Source: Microbacterium sp. zg-Y625 (lineage in GTDB: Bacteria > Actinomycetota > Actinomycetes > Actinomycetales > Microbacteriaceae). Taken from it: a DNA stretch of 64,000 bases. The position numbers and the translations under genes are program-made. Of the stretch, positions 7,467 through 16,290 are shown piece after piece. Every line of letters begins with the position of its first letter. Positions within the stretch are counted from its first letter, which is position 1. The notes beneath the pieces were generated by a model. The model was not told where the DNA came from, did no database searches, and saw nothing but the letters and a program-made list of their open reading frames with translations. Location: positions 2,728,001 through 2,792,000 of the forward strand of contig NZ_CP126740.1 of assembly GCF_030246925.1 (NCBI RefSeq). Direction: 5' to 3'.

Positions 7467-7531
7467 CCACTCATCGTAGTGAGCAGCGAGGATAACGAGC
7501 CAACGCGACGCGAAGTAGGGCAGAATGTTAG

Positions 7532-7553
7532 GTGATGTGAACGCAAACATCAC
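7532..7553. promoter_or_regulatory. LacI-type operator upstream of the GH35 gene
   Basis: A 22-bp palindrome with perfect 7-bp arms GTGATGT and ACATCAC around an 8-bp centre with the CG dyad (7542-7543) typical of LacI-family sites. It lies 47 bp before the GH35 ATG and 66 bp before the divergent lacI-type ATG, suiting control of both. The core TGTGAACGCAAACATC recurs at 12828-12844 in reverse orientation. Confidence 0.75.
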
Positions 7554-7599
7554 GGCAGCTCGGATAGACGGGCCCCGAAATCCGAGAGGAATCCTGCGG

Positions 7600-9372
7600 A
7601 TGGACCCGATGACGACGACGAGGGCGCAGAGCCCGGTAGCCGCGCTCACATATTCGGACAGCACCCTGCTGCGCAACGGCCGGCCGCACCGCATGCTCGC
7701 CGGGGCCGTGCACTACTTCCGCGTGCACCCCGAGCAGTGGGAGGACCGCCTGCGACGGCTCGCGGCGATGGGCGCGAACACCGTCGACACATACATCCCG
7801 TGGAACTTCCACGAGGAGATCGAGGGCTCGCCCCGCTTCGACGGGTGGCGCGACATCGAGCGGTATCTGCGCATCGCGGCGGACGTGGGCCTGGACGTCT
7901 ACCTGCGGCCGAGCCCGTACATCTGCGCCGAGTGGTCCAACGGCGGACTGCCGGCATGGCTGACCGGGCGCATCCGCCACGTCCGCAGCAGCGACCCCGG
8001 CTACCTGCGCGCCGTCGAGGAGTGGTACGGCCACCTCCTCCCGCGCCTCGCCCCGCTGCAGGCGGCGTACGGCGGACCCATCGTCGCGGTGCAGGTCGAG
8101 AACGAGTACGGCTCGTTCGGCTCGGACCGCGCCTATCTCGAGCACCAGCGCGACCTGCTGCGCGCACACGGGATCGTCGAGCTGCTCACCACCGCCGACG
8201 GGATCACGCCCGACATGCAGCGTCACGGCTCCGTGGACGGCGCCATGCCGAGCTTCACCTTCGGAACCGGCGTCGACACCGCCCAGGCCCTCCTCCCCGC
8301 CGCCACACCGCTGCTGTGCAGCGAGCTGTGGGGCGGCTGGTTCGACCACTGGGGCGAGCGCCACCACGTGCGCAGTGCGGCGAGCATGATCGGCACCGTC
8401 CATGCGCTGCTGGATGCCGGCGGCTCGGTGAGCCTCTACATGGCGCACGGCGGCACCAACTTCGGACTGTGGGCCGGGGCGAACTGGGACGGCGTACTGC
8501 AGCCGACGGTGACCAGCTACGACTCCGACGCCCCCATCGCCGAGGACGGCCGGCTGGGTGACAAGTTCGCCGCCGTCCGGGCCTCTTTCAGCCCCTTCCA
8601 CGACGGCCCGCTTCCCGACATCCCCGCCGAGCCGGTGTTCCTGCCGCGCCAGACGGTGGCCTTCACCGGCGAAGGCGGCCTCGCCCGCGCGCTGGGCGCC
8701 CTCCCTGCCGGCGAGGCGCGGTCCAACCCTGCCACCTTCGAGGAGCTGGGCGTGGCGGACGGCATCGTCGCCTACCAGACCCGGGTGCACATCGGAGCCG
8801 AGACGACGCTGTCGATCAGTGGCCTGCACGACCGCGCAGCCGTGCTGCTGGACGGCGAGCGCATCGCCACGCTCGAGCGAGACGGCACCACGAGCGTCGT
8901 GATCGAAGGCCGCGCCGGCGACCACGAGCTGACCCTCGTGGTGGAGAGCCTCGGGCGCATCAACTACGGGCCGCACATCGGCGAGCACAAGGGCATCATC
9001 GGCGGCGTGCTGCTCGGCCGCCGTTACGTGCACGGCTGGACGCACCGCATCGTGCCGCTGGACGGCTCGCTCACGGGTCGGGGCGGCGACGCACCCGCCG
9101 ACGGCTTCGCCGTGGCCACCGTGGACGTGCAGACGCCGGCGGATGCCTGGCTCGCGGTGCCCGGCGGCAGCAAGGGACTCATCTGGGTCAACGGCTTCCT
9201 CATCGGCCGCTACTGGAGCGTCGGCCCGCAGGAGACCTTCTACGCCCCCGCGCCGCTCTGGCGGTCCGGACGCAACGAGGTGCGGGTCATGGACCTGGAG
9301 CAGCTGCCCACGACCCTCGAGGTGCGCGACGCGCCTTCGCTGGGCGAGGCCGAGGAGTTCATCGGCTCCTGA
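7600..9372 (+). CDS. GH35 beta-galactosidase, cytoplasmic
   Basis: A 590-residue retaining beta-galactosidase. It carries the GH35 hallmarks LAGAVHYFRVHPEQWEDRLRRL near residue 33, PYICAEWSNGGLPAWL (107-121), AVQVENEYGS with acid/base Glu169, and LLCSELWGGWFDHWG with nucleophile Glu242. A C-terminal beta-sandwich includes GPHIGEHKGIIGGVL and KGLIWVNGFLIGRYW. The ATG at 7600 is chosen because upstream residues in the frame run through the operator. No signal peptide is visible, so it acts on imported oligosaccharides. The natural substrate is probably a terminal beta-galactoside attached to a hexosamine, given the GH20 enzyme nearby. Confidence 0.93.
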   Translation: MDPMTTTRAQSPVAALTYSDSTLLRNGRPHRMLAGAVHYFRVHPEQWEDRLRRLAAMGANTVDTYIPWNFHEEIEGSPRFDGWRDIERYLRIAADVGLDVYLRPSPYICAEWSNGGLPAWLTGRIRHVRSSDPGYLRAVEEWYGHLLPRLAPLQAAYGGPIVAVQVENEYGSFGSDRAYLEHQRDLLRAHGIVELLTTADGITPDMQRHGSVDGAMPSFTFGTGVDTAQALLPAATPLLCSELWGGWFDHWGERHHVRSAASMIGTVHALLDAGGSVSLYMAHGGTNFGLWAGANWDGVLQPTVTSYDSDAPIAEDGRLGDKFAAVRASFSPFHDGPLPDIPAEPVFLPRQTVAFTGEGGLARALGALPAGEARSNPATFEELGVADGIVAYQTRVHIGAETTLSISGLHDRAAVLLDGERIATLERDGTTSVVIEGRAGDHELTLVVESLGRINYGPHIGEHKGIIGGVLLGRRYVHGWTHRIVPLDGSLTGRGGDAPADGFAVATVDVQTPADAWLAVPGGSKGLIWVNGFLIGRYWSVGPQETFYAPAPLWRSGRNEVRVMDLEQLPTTLEVRDAPSLGEAEEFIGS

Positions 9373-9385
9373 CCCCGCAACGCAA

Positions 9386-9425
9386 CGAAGAGACCCCCGG
9401 CGCCGCAGCGCCGGGGGTCTCTTCG
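9386..9425. terminator. bidirectional terminator hairpin
   Basis: A near-perfect palindrome with arms GAAGAGACCCCCGGCGC and its complement around a CGCA loop lies exactly between the convergent GH35 and permease genes. The stem is about 17-18 bp and very GC-rich, and each outer arm reads CTCTTCG when transcribed, giving a short pyrimidine tail for both directions. Confidence 0.85.
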
Positions 9426-9434
9426 TATGTGGGA

Positions 9435-10334
9435 TCAGCCCTTGACGGCGCCGGCGGCCAATCCCGAGCGCAGGTAGCGCTGCAGCGTGAAGAACAGCAC
9501 GATCAGCGGCACCACACCCAGCAGGGCGCCGAGCATGACTGCGCCCTTGTCCGGGGAGAAGTAGCTCATCATGCCGAACAGCCCCAGTGTCACCGGCTTG
9601 AGCTCCTGCGACGAGACCATCAGGAGGGGCAGCAGGAAGTTGTTCCACGTGGCGACGAACACGAACAGGAAGATGGTCACCATGGCCGGCGCGAGCAGGC
9701 GCATCACGATGGTGAAGAAGATGCGGATCTCCCCCGCTCCGTCGATGCGCGCCGCCTCCAGCAGCTCCGTCGGCACCGACTGGGCGTACACCATGCCGAG
9801 GAACACGCCGAAGGGCGACACCGCGGACGGGATGATGATCGCCCACACCGTGTCGACCAGACCCAGCGCGTGGAACTCCAGATACAGCGGCACCGTCAGC
9901 AGCGCGACCGGCATGAGCAGGCCCGCCATGATGGCACCCACCGCGATCTTCTTGCCCGGGAAGGAGAACTTGGCGATGGCATATCCCGCCATCACCGCGA
10001 AGAGCGTTCCGATGACGCCTGCCGTCACCGAGTAGAAGATCGAGTTGCCGACCCACCGCCAGAACATGCCCTGGGTCCAGGACATGAGGCTGTCGTAGTT
10101 GGCGCCGAGGTTCCATTCGGCGAACCAGAACCCGAAGGTCGACGTCAGGTCGCGGTTGTTCTTCGTGGCGGCGATGAGCAGCCAGTACACCGGGCCGAGG
10201 AAGTAGATCGCGGCGACGACCAGGGCGGTGATGCCGGCGATCTTGCCGCGCAGCGTGGGCAGCGCGTTCTTGGGGGGAAGGTCGACCTCGACCTCGCGGG
10301 CGCGCCGTCTGCCGGTGCGGATCGCGGTGGTCAT
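9435..10334 (-). CDS. carbohydrate ABC transporter permease (CUT1, MalG type)
   Basis: A 299-residue inner-membrane permease with six predicted helices, the first at about residues 33-56 (ITALVVAAIYFLGPVYWLLI). The EAA loop that contacts the ATPase is LEAARIDGAGEIRIFFTIVMRLLAP, with the conserved E-A-A...G spacing. The C-terminus RSGLAAGAVKG is typical for MalG-type subunits. It overlaps the upstream permease stop by 4 bp and forms an importer with the permease at 10331-11317 and the lipoprotein at 11403-12725. No ATPase gene is present in the cluster. Confidence 0.93.
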   Translation of the reverse strand: MTTAIRTGRRRAREVEVDLPPKNALPTLRGKIAGITALVVAAIYFLGPVYWLLIAATKNNRDLTSTFGFWFAEWNLGANYDSLMSWTQGMFWRWVGNSIFYSVTAGVIGTLFAVMAGYAIAKFSFPGKKIAVGAIMAGLLMPVALLTVPLYLEFHALGLVDTVWAIIIPSAVSPFGVFLGMVYAQSVPTELLEAARIDGAGEIRIFFTIVMRLLAPAMVTIFLFVFVATWNNFLLPLLMVSSQELKPVTLGLFGMMSYFSPDKGAVMLGALLGVVPLIVLFFTLQRYLRSGLAAGAVKG

Positions 10335-11317
10335 GAGTTTCCTCCCTTACGGCGCTGCAGCAGCGCGTAGACGATGGCCAGCACGCCGGCGATGACGGCC
10401 ATGAGCAGCGAGTAGGCCGATGCGATCCCCGTGCCCGAGGGCGAGGCCGCCCCGAGCAGCGAGTTGTAGGTGAGCATCATCGGCGTGTAACCCTTGCCCA
10501 TCCACGGGTTCTGGCTCTCCATCACGGTGGGCTCGTTGAAGAGCTGGATGGTGCCGATGATCGACAGCAGCACCGCCAGCAGCGCGGCTCCGCGCACCAG
10601 GGGCACCTTGATCTTGACCGCGATCTGCCAGCCGCTCGCGCCGTCGATGCGCGCGGCCTCGTAGAGCTCCCGCGGCGCGGCCTGCAGCGCCGCGAGGAAG
10701 ATGAGCATGTTGTAGCCGGTGTAGGTCCAGGTCGTCATGTTCCCCATCGAGAACAGGATCGTCCCCGGCGCCATGAAGTCCGTCCCCTCGGGGAGGTACG
10801 GCATGAACGGCGACACCTCGGGCGTGTAGAGATACAGCCACATCATCGCGGCGATCACACCCGGGATGGCGTAGGGGAGGAAGAAAGCAAGGCGGAAGAA
10901 GCCGGGGCGGCGGACGATGAACGAGTCCAGGAGCAGTGCGAGCCCCAGTGCGGCGATCGTCATCACCGGGATCTGCACGAGGCCGTAGAGCACGACCCTG
11001 CCCATACCGGCCCAGAACGTCTGGTTGGCGATGGCTATGGCGAAGTTGTCGAAGCCCACGAAGGTCTCTACGAGCTCCCCGCCGCCGTACAGGCCCTCGC
11101 CCGACGGGACTTCGGAGAACATCGACGCGCGGATCGACACGACGATCGGCACGACGAAGACGACGACGAACAGGATCGCGAAGGGGGCGAGGAACAGCCA
11201 CCCGGTCACGGCCTCGCGACGGCTGCCGCCGCGTCGGCCCCGCTCCTTTCGCGTCGGCGGGGTCGCGCGGACCTTCGCTGCCGCTGCGGCCACGGTGGGC
11301 GGGGTGGTCAGTGTCAT
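10331..11317 (-). CDS. carbohydrate ABC transporter permease (CUT1, MalF type)
   Basis: A 328-residue permease, longer at the N-terminus than its partner; the charged tail with RRGGSRREA precedes the first membrane helix (GWLFLAPFAILFVVVFVVPIVVSI, about residues 39-62). The EAA loop is YEAARIDGASGWQIAVKIKVPLVRG. The stop overlaps the next permease start by 4 bp. It pairs with that permease to form the channel for the sugar captured by the lipoprotein encoded just upstream. Confidence 0.93.
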   Translation of the reverse strand: MTLTTPPTVAAAAAKVRATPPTRKERGRRGGSRREAVTGWLFLAPFAILFVVVFVVPIVVSIRASMFSEVPSGEGLYGGGELVETFVGFDNFAIAIANQTFWAGMGRVVLYGLVQIPVMTIAALGLALLLDSFIVRRPGFFRLAFFLPYAIPGVIAAMMWLYLYTPEVSPFMPYLPEGTDFMAPGTILFSMGNMTTWTYTGYNMLIFLAALQAAPRELYEAARIDGASGWQIAVKIKVPLVRGAALLAVLLSIIGTIQLFNEPTVMESQNPWMGKGYTPMMLTYNSLLGAASPSGTGIASAYSLLMAVIAGVLAIVYALLQRRKGGNS

Positions 11318-11402
11318 CTCATCGTCTTTCCAGTGCAGGAGCCGGCGGAGTGCACGGGGCGTCCATGCGCTCCGCCGGCTCAGCGGTTGTCAGCGAGGTG
11401 CG

Positions 11403-12725
11403 TCAGTCCGCGACAGGCAGACCCAGGTCGTTCAGCGCCGCGACCGCGTCGTTCTGGCCGGTCGTGAAGATGTCCGCGACGGTGGCTCCGCCCGACGCGA
11501 CGGCCGAAGCGGTCTCGTTCATGGTGGTCAGCGAGGCGAATCCGGGGGCGTAGACGAACTCGGGGTTCATACGAGCGGATGCCGTGGCGAGCTCGGCCAG
11601 CACGTCCTGGCCGCCGAACTGACGCAGCATCTTCTCGCTGGTCTCCGGCGTGCCGTTGGCGGCGACGACGAGGCCCTGCGACGCGAGGTCGTCGATCTGG
11701 GTGTTGAACCAGCCGTTGAAGGCCATGGCCTCGGCCGGGTGCTCGCAGCCCGAGAGCACGGCGACGCCGGAGCCACCGTCGGGGCCCGAGAGCTCGCCTG
11801 CTCCGAAGTCGGGCAGCTGGGCGACGCGCCACTGGCCCTCGGCCGGCGTGCCGTCGAGCGAGTCGAGCATGAAGCCGGCCTCCCACGCCGCGCCGATGTG
11901 GCCGATGAGGGTGCTGTTGTTGACGGCCTGCGTGAACCCTTCGCCCCAGCGCTCGGTGACGAGGGCGTCCTGCCCGTCGATGAGTCCCTGCCAGAAGCCG
12001 GCGACCCGCTGGCTTCCGGCGCCCTCGACGTCGACGCTCCAGGCGTCACCCGAGGTGTCGAACCAGGCATCACCGGCGGCGGCGGACTGGGCCGACAGCC
12101 AGTTGAGGCCTTCGTCGGGCGTGAAGGCGGCGAGGTACTTGCCCGCGTCGGCGGCGACGGCAGCGCTGGCCGAGAGCTCCTCGATCGTGGTCGGGACCGT
12201 GAGCCCGAGGTTCTCGAGCTCTGCCTGGTTGTAGTAGTAGACGAGGGGGCCGGTGTCCTGCGGCAGACCCACGACCGCGTCGCCGACGGTCATCATTGCG
12301 TACGCACCGGCGCCGAAGTCGTCCTTGTAGTCCCCCGCGTGCTCTGCGACGTCTTCGAGCAGCCCCTTGACGAACAGCTGCGGCACCTCGGAGTACCCGA
12401 CCTGTGCCAGGCAGGGGCCGTTGCCCGCCTTGACATCGGTCTCGAGCTTGAGGATCAGGTCGCTGGCGGCACCGTCGAACTTGGTGGCGCTGACCTGGAT
12501 GCCGGGGTTCTCGGCGTTCCAGCGCTCGACGATGTCGGCGACGGCGGTCATGCCCTCACCGTCGGGGAGGCGATGGATGTAGCTGAGCTCCACCACGTCG
12601 TCGGACGAGCCCGCCGTCGTGCCGGTGCCGGTGCCGCCGCTGCTGCAGGCGGCGAGTGCGACGGCGGACAGAGCCGCCAGTGCTGTGACGGCGACGGGAC
12701 GTCCGGCGCGGAACTTCGATGTCAT
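11403..12725 (-). CDS. sugar-binding lipoprotein of a CUT1 ABC importer
   Basis: A 440-residue extracellular solute-binding protein. The start MTSKFRAGRPVAVTALAALS gives a lipoprotein signal with lipobox LAAC (cleavage before Cys at about residue 28) followed by a Ser/Gly/Thr linker; an ATG further upstream in the frame lies in the operator region. The mature part follows the family-1 binding-protein layout (VVELSYIHRLPDGEGMTAVADIVERWNAENPGIQV, then LAQVGYSEVPQLFVKGLLEDV). An AGGGGAG ribosome-binding site precedes the ATG. It heads the importer operon and shares its control region, including the LacI-type operator at 12828-12844, with the divergent GH20 gene, so Gal/HexNAc oligosaccharides are likely ligands. 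Confidence 0.93.
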   Translation of the reverse strand: MTSKFRAGRPVAVTALAALSAVALAACSSGGTGTGTTAGSSDDVVELSYIHRLPDGEGMTAVADIVERWNAENPGIQVSATKFDGAASDLILKLETDVKAGNGPCLAQVGYSEVPQLFVKGLLEDVAEHAGDYKDDFGAGAYAMMTVGDAVVGLPQDTGPLVYYYNQAELENLGLTVPTTIEELSASAAVAADAGKYLAAFTPDEGLNWLSAQSAAAGDAWFDTSGDAWSVDVEGAGSQRVAGFWQGLIDGQDALVTERWGEGFTQAVNNSTLIGHIGAAWEAGFMLDSLDGTPAEGQWRVAQLPDFGAGELSGPDGGSGVAVLSGCEHPAEAMAFNGWFNTQIDDLASQGLVVAANGTPETSEKMLRQFGGQDVLAELATASARMNPEFVYAPGFASLTTMNETASAVASGGATVADIFTTGQNDAVAALNDLGLPVAD

Positions 12726-12827
12726 GTGATCGCTCCCCTTCGAGGATGCCGCACCGATGTCGAGCGGCGTTGCTTCCATCGGCGGCAGCTGCGAGATCAT
12801 GCGTTCGCCATCTCCGTCGATGAGATG

Positions 12828-12844
12828 GATGTTTGCGTTCACAC
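12828..12844. promoter_or_regulatory. LacI-type operator and promoter between importer operon and GH20 gene
   Basis: GATGTTTGCGTTCACAC is the reverse complement of the central part of the operator at 7532-7553, with the same CG centre. For the leftward importer operon a promoter can be drawn with TTGATC (12868-12863) and TAGTGT (12846-12841), 16 bp apart; the operator overlaps this -10 box and the start site. The GH20 ATG is about 90 bp to the right, so one site could serve both genes. Confidence 0.7.
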
Positions 12845-12932
12845 TACCCCCACTCCGCCTATGATCAAGTCACGGATCGATTCCATCGACAGCCGTTGCT
12901 CACCGCGAACACTGGCCGCTACAGGAGTGAAG

Positions 12933-14447
12933 ATGCTCACCATCGTCCCCCGCCCCCGCACGCTGCGCATGTCGCCGGACGAGGAGGCGCTCACCCTCGG
13001 CACGACGCCGGGCATCGCGGCGGCCGGAGCGGCTCGACCGGTGGCCGAGCTGCTGGCAGCGTCCCTCCGCGGCCGGGGAGCGGCGCCCTCCGTCGTGGAC
13101 GCGGACGATGCGGCGGTCATCGTGCTCGAACTGACCGGGCCCGATGGCTCCCGCGGCGCCTCGGACGACCACATCGCGGATGAGTCGTACACCCTCGACA
13201 TCACCTCCGCTGCGATCACCGTCTCGGCGCCCGAGCGGGCAGGGCTCTTCCGCGGCACGCAGACGCTGCTGCAGCTGCTGCCGGTCGATCTGGCCGCCTC
13301 CGCTCAGCTGCCCGTGCTGCACGTCGACGATGCCCCTCGTTTCGGGTACCGCGGGGTCATGCTCGACGTGGTGCGCCATTTCTTCCCCGTCGCCGACGTG
13401 CTGAAGCTCATCGACGCCCTGGCGCTGCTGAAGATCAACGTGCTGCACCTGCATCTCACCGACGACCAGGGGTGGCGCATCCAGATCGACAGCTGGCCCG
13501 ACCTGACCGCGGTCGGCGCAGCCGGCGCGGTAGGCGACGCCCCGGGCGGCTTCTACACGAAGGATGACCTCGGCCGCATCATCGCCTACGCCGCCGAGCG
13601 CTTCATCACCTCGGTTCCCGAGATCGACCTGCCCGGACACACCAACGCGGCGCTGCACGCCTACCCCGAACTCAACGCCGACGGCGTCGCCCGGGAGGCC
13701 TACCACGGCATCGAGGTGGGATTCTCGTCACTGAGCGCTTCACCTGAGCGCGCGGAGGTGACCGATCGATTCCTTCGCGACGTGCTCGGCGAGGTCGCCG
13801 CGCTCACGCCCGGTCCGTGGCTGCACGTCGGAGGCGACGAATCCTGGTCGACATCGGCGGAGGACTATCGCGATCTCGTCCGGCGCATCACGGCAGCCGC
13901 CGCCGCCACCGGAAAGCGCGTCATCGGCTGGCACGAGATCGGTTCGTGCGATGACCTCCCCGCCGGGACCGTCGCGCAGTACTGGAGCTATCTGCAGCCG
14001 GTGGCGCCGGCCGCAGACCAGGTGCGCGCGGTGGTCGCCCACGGCGGTCAGGTGATCATGTCGCCGGCCGACGTCGCGTACCTCGACATCCGGTACCCCG
14101 AGGATCTCCCCACGCCCGGCGGCTACGCGCTCGGGCTGGACTGGGCCGACGGACCGACGTCTTTCGCCGCCGCGTACGGATGGGAGCCCACGGCGATCGT
14201 CGAGGGTCTCGCGGAATCCGACATCCTCGGCGTCGAGTCTCCACTGTGGACCGAGACGGCGCTCACGATCGCCGACGTCGAGCACCTGGCGTTCCCCCGC
14301 GCTGCTGCGCTCGCCGAGGTCGGCTGGTCGGCCGCCGGCGACCGTGACCCGGCGGAGTTCGCTGAGCGCGTCGCGTCGCTCGGACCCGGCTGGGACGCCA
14401 CCGGCATCCGCTACGCCCGGCTGAGCGAGGTGCCCTGGCGCGGGTGA
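12933..14447 (+). CDS. GH20 beta-N-acetylhexosaminidase, cytoplasmic
   Basis: A 504-residue hexosaminidase that removes terminal beta-linked GlcNAc or GalNAc by substrate-assisted catalysis. Residues 1-130 form the GH20b domain; the catalytic barrel follows with FGYRGVMLDVVRHFFP, LHLHLTDDQGWRI (171-183), and WLHVGGDESW, in which Asp302-Glu303 are the catalytic pair. The ATG at 12933 has AGGAG five bases upstream. There is no signal peptide, so it works on imported oligosaccharides like the GH35 enzyme. Its 3' end overlaps the convergent DUF7882 gene by 37 bp. Preference for GalNAc over GlcNAc is suggested only by the AgaS-like operon. Confidence 0.93.
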   Translation: MLTIVPRPRTLRMSPDEEALTLGTTPGIAAAGAARPVAELLAASLRGRGAAPSVVDADDAAVIVLELTGPDGSRGASDDHIADESYTLDITSAAITVSAPERAGLFRGTQTLLQLLPVDLAASAQLPVLHVDDAPRFGYRGVMLDVVRHFFPVADVLKLIDALALLKINVLHLHLTDDQGWRIQIDSWPDLTAVGAAGAVGDAPGGFYTKDDLGRIIAYAAERFITSVPEIDLPGHTNAALHAYPELNADGVAREAYHGIEVGFSSLSASPERAEVTDRFLRDVLGEVAALTPGPWLHVGGDESWSTSAEDYRDLVRRITAAAAATGKRVIGWHEIGSCDDLPAGTVAQYWSYLQPVAPAADQVRAVVAHGGQVIMSPADVAYLDIRYPEDLPTPGGYALGLDWADGPTSFAAAYGWEPTAIVEGLAESDILGVESPLWTETALTIADVEHLAFPRAAALAEVGWSAAGDRDPAEFAERVASLGPGWDATGIRYARLSEVPWRG

Positions 14448-14788
14448 CGGGCGGGCACGCTGCGCTGCGCATAGCCGGCTCCGACTGCCGGGGTGAACAG
14501 CGCCGGCAGACTCAGCGATCCCGTGCGGGAGACCTGATCGGCGAGGTCCCGGATCCGCCGCGGGTCCAGCGCAGCGGGCTCCGGCGAGTCGAACAGGAAC
14601 CGCAGGGCGATGCTCGGCGCGATCCACAGGGTCGTGCGCCCGGAGGGGCTGTGCTCATCGTGCGGCCAGGCGACGGTGAAGCTCTCGCCCCGCCGCAGCT
14701 TGGTCAACATCACGACCTTGAGGTGCGCAAGCAACACGTCGTCGATGTGCACGGGTGAATCGGCGGTCCCGTAATACAGCATGCCCAT
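14411..14788 (-). CDS. DUF7882-type small protein (paralogue of 1399-1746)
   Basis: A 125-residue paralogue of the protein at 1399-1746: MGMLYYG..., LLAHLKVVMLTKLRRGESFT and GRTTLWIAPSIALRFLF align without gaps, while the tail diverges. The ATG at 14788 has GGAG six bases upstream. The frame extends upstream without a stop, but that part is arginine-rich and uncharacteristic. No enzymatic motif can be recognised; a ligase label seen for some family members is not supported. The 250 bp upstream, to the end of the YihY gene, hold no other gene I can support. Confidence 0.75.
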   Translation of the reverse strand: MGMLYYGTADSPVHIDDVLLAHLKVVMLTKLRRGESFTVAWPHDEHSPSGRTTLWIAPSIALRFLFDSPEPAALDPRRIRDLADQVSRTGSLSLPALFTPAVGAGYAQRSVPARHPRQGTSLSRA

Positions 14789-15038
14789 GGCGCTCTCCAA
14801 ACCATCGCGGATCAGGTCGCGGAGAGTGTGCAAAGAAGGCGATTGGACGAGCGATTCGGGGTGCTGGTGTGACGGCGATTGAGCGGCGTCTGCGGGACCT
14901 GTTGTCCTCACACTAGGCGCTGCGGAACCAGGCAGGGCGGACACGAGCCGGATCCACGTGAGGAGTCTCTCATCCGGATGCCGCGGTGCGCCGGCAGCAC
15001 TGTGAGCGCACCCGGGAGAGGTTCGTCGTGCCGGGGCC

Positions 15039-16094
15039 TCAGCCCCGCCCGTCCCCCTCGTGCTCCAGGCGGATGCGACGCCCTTCCGCGACGTCCTCGC
15101 GCTCCTTCTCGGCACGCTTGTCGCTCTTGCGGGTGTCTCGCGCCGGCAGCTGGATGTTCTCCTCCGCCGCGATGCCGCCCTGCAGCTGCCGGCCACGCTC
15201 GAGCTCGGCGTCGAATTCGGCTCCGAACAGGAGAGCCAGGTTCGCGATCCAGAGCCACAGCAGGAAGATGATCACCCCGGCGAGGGACCCGTACGTGCGG
15301 TCGTAGTTGGAGAAGTTCGCGACGTAGAGTCCGAACCCGAGCGTCCCCAGCGCCAGCACGACGATCGCCAGCAGCGCCCCCATGCTGACCCAGCGGAACT
15401 TGGGCTGCTTGGCGTTGGGGGTGGCGTAGTACAGCACCGCGACGAGGAAGACCACGATCAGCAGCAGCACCGGCCACTTCGCGATGTCCCAGGCCAGACG
15501 CACGCCTTCACCGAGGCCGAGCGCGCCGCCGACCGCGTCGGCGACGTCACCGGAGAGGACGAGACCGATCGCGACGAGGGTCAACGAGACGACGGCGATG
15601 ATCGTGACCACGAGCTGCATCGGACGCAGCTTCCAGAAGGGCCGCCCCTCCTCGATCTCGTAGATGCGGTTCATGGCCCGGCTGAAGGCTCCGACATACC
15701 CCGAGGCCGACCACAGCGCCACCAGGATGCCGATGATCAGGGCGAGCCCGGCGCCGGGGGCCGCGGACAGCTGCTCGACGGGGCCGCGGAGCGCGTCGGC
15801 GGTGCCGCCGGGGGCCACGTCCTCGACGATGCCGAGCACCGCGTCGGCGGCGGCGCCGCTCTGGCCGACGACGCCCAGGAGCGAGAAGATCGCGATGAGC
15901 GCCGGGAAGATCGCCAGCACCGCGTAGTAGGTGAGTCCCGCCGCGGCATCCACGCACCCGTCGGCGGTGAACTCCCTGATGGTCTTGCCGAGAACGTATT
16001 TCCAGGAGCGTTTGCTGATCTCGGTGGGCTTGTCCGGCTTGTCCGCCTTGTCGGGGTGTGGCGCGTCGGTGCGGGTGTTCTGCTGCTGGCTCAC
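15039..16094 (-). CDS. YihY/BrkB-family inner-membrane protein
   Basis: A 351-residue membrane protein with the YihY (formerly RNase BN) domain. After a charged, Lys/Asp/Pro-rich leader come the family motifs DAAAGLTYYAVLAIFPALIAIFSLLG and SASGYVGAFSRAMNRIYEIEEGRPFW, then four more membrane helices ending in the conserved YGSLAGVIIFLLWLWIANLALLFGAEFDAELERGR. The C-terminus is a long charged cytoplasmic tail. The start is a GTG with GGAAGGA upstream. The role in the cell is not established for the family; it is not a ribonuclease. It is divergent from the sulfide:quinone oxidoreductase gene. Confidence 0.9.
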   Translation of the reverse strand: MSQQQNTRTDAPHPDKADKPDKPTEISKRSWKYVLGKTIREFTADGCVDAAAGLTYYAVLAIFPALIAIFSLLGVVGQSGAAADAVLGIVEDVAPGGTADALRGPVEQLSAAPGAGLALIIGILVALWSASGYVGAFSRAMNRIYEIEEGRPFWKLRPMQLVVTIIAVVSLTLVAIGLVLSGDVADAVGGALGLGEGVRLAWDIAKWPVLLLIVVFLVAVLYYATPNAKQPKFRWVSMGALLAIVVLALGTLGFGLYVANFSNYDRTYGSLAGVIIFLLWLWIANLALLFGAEFDAELERGRQLQGGIAAEENIQLPARDTRKSDKRAEKEREDVAEGRRIRLEHEGDGRG

Positions 16095-16290
16095 TGTTGC
16101 CGTCCTTCCGTGGTGCAGGGCGCCCTGGGGCGAGGCCCGTCCAGCAGTATCCGCACGAGCGGCCCCGCCGTGCAGGTGGTTGCCAAGCCCGATGCCGTGT
16201 GCTCTCCCCCAGGGCCGCGAACGCCTAGGCGATCCCCCTCCGCCCGGCAAGCCCGTTGGCACGCATCGCCGCACGCCGGCTACTGGAAGC

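Noticed and set aside
7528..10116. 862-codon open frame on the minus strand antisense to the GH35 gene
   Set aside because: It is the complement of a GC-rich gene with strong third-position bias; the translation is Arg/Gly/Ala/His-rich without domains, while the plus strand has complete GH35 motifs.
15039..16094. Ribonuclease BN label for the YihY/BrkB protein
   Set aside because: The family is an integral membrane family; the RNase BN name was a historical misassignment and no nuclease motif is visible.
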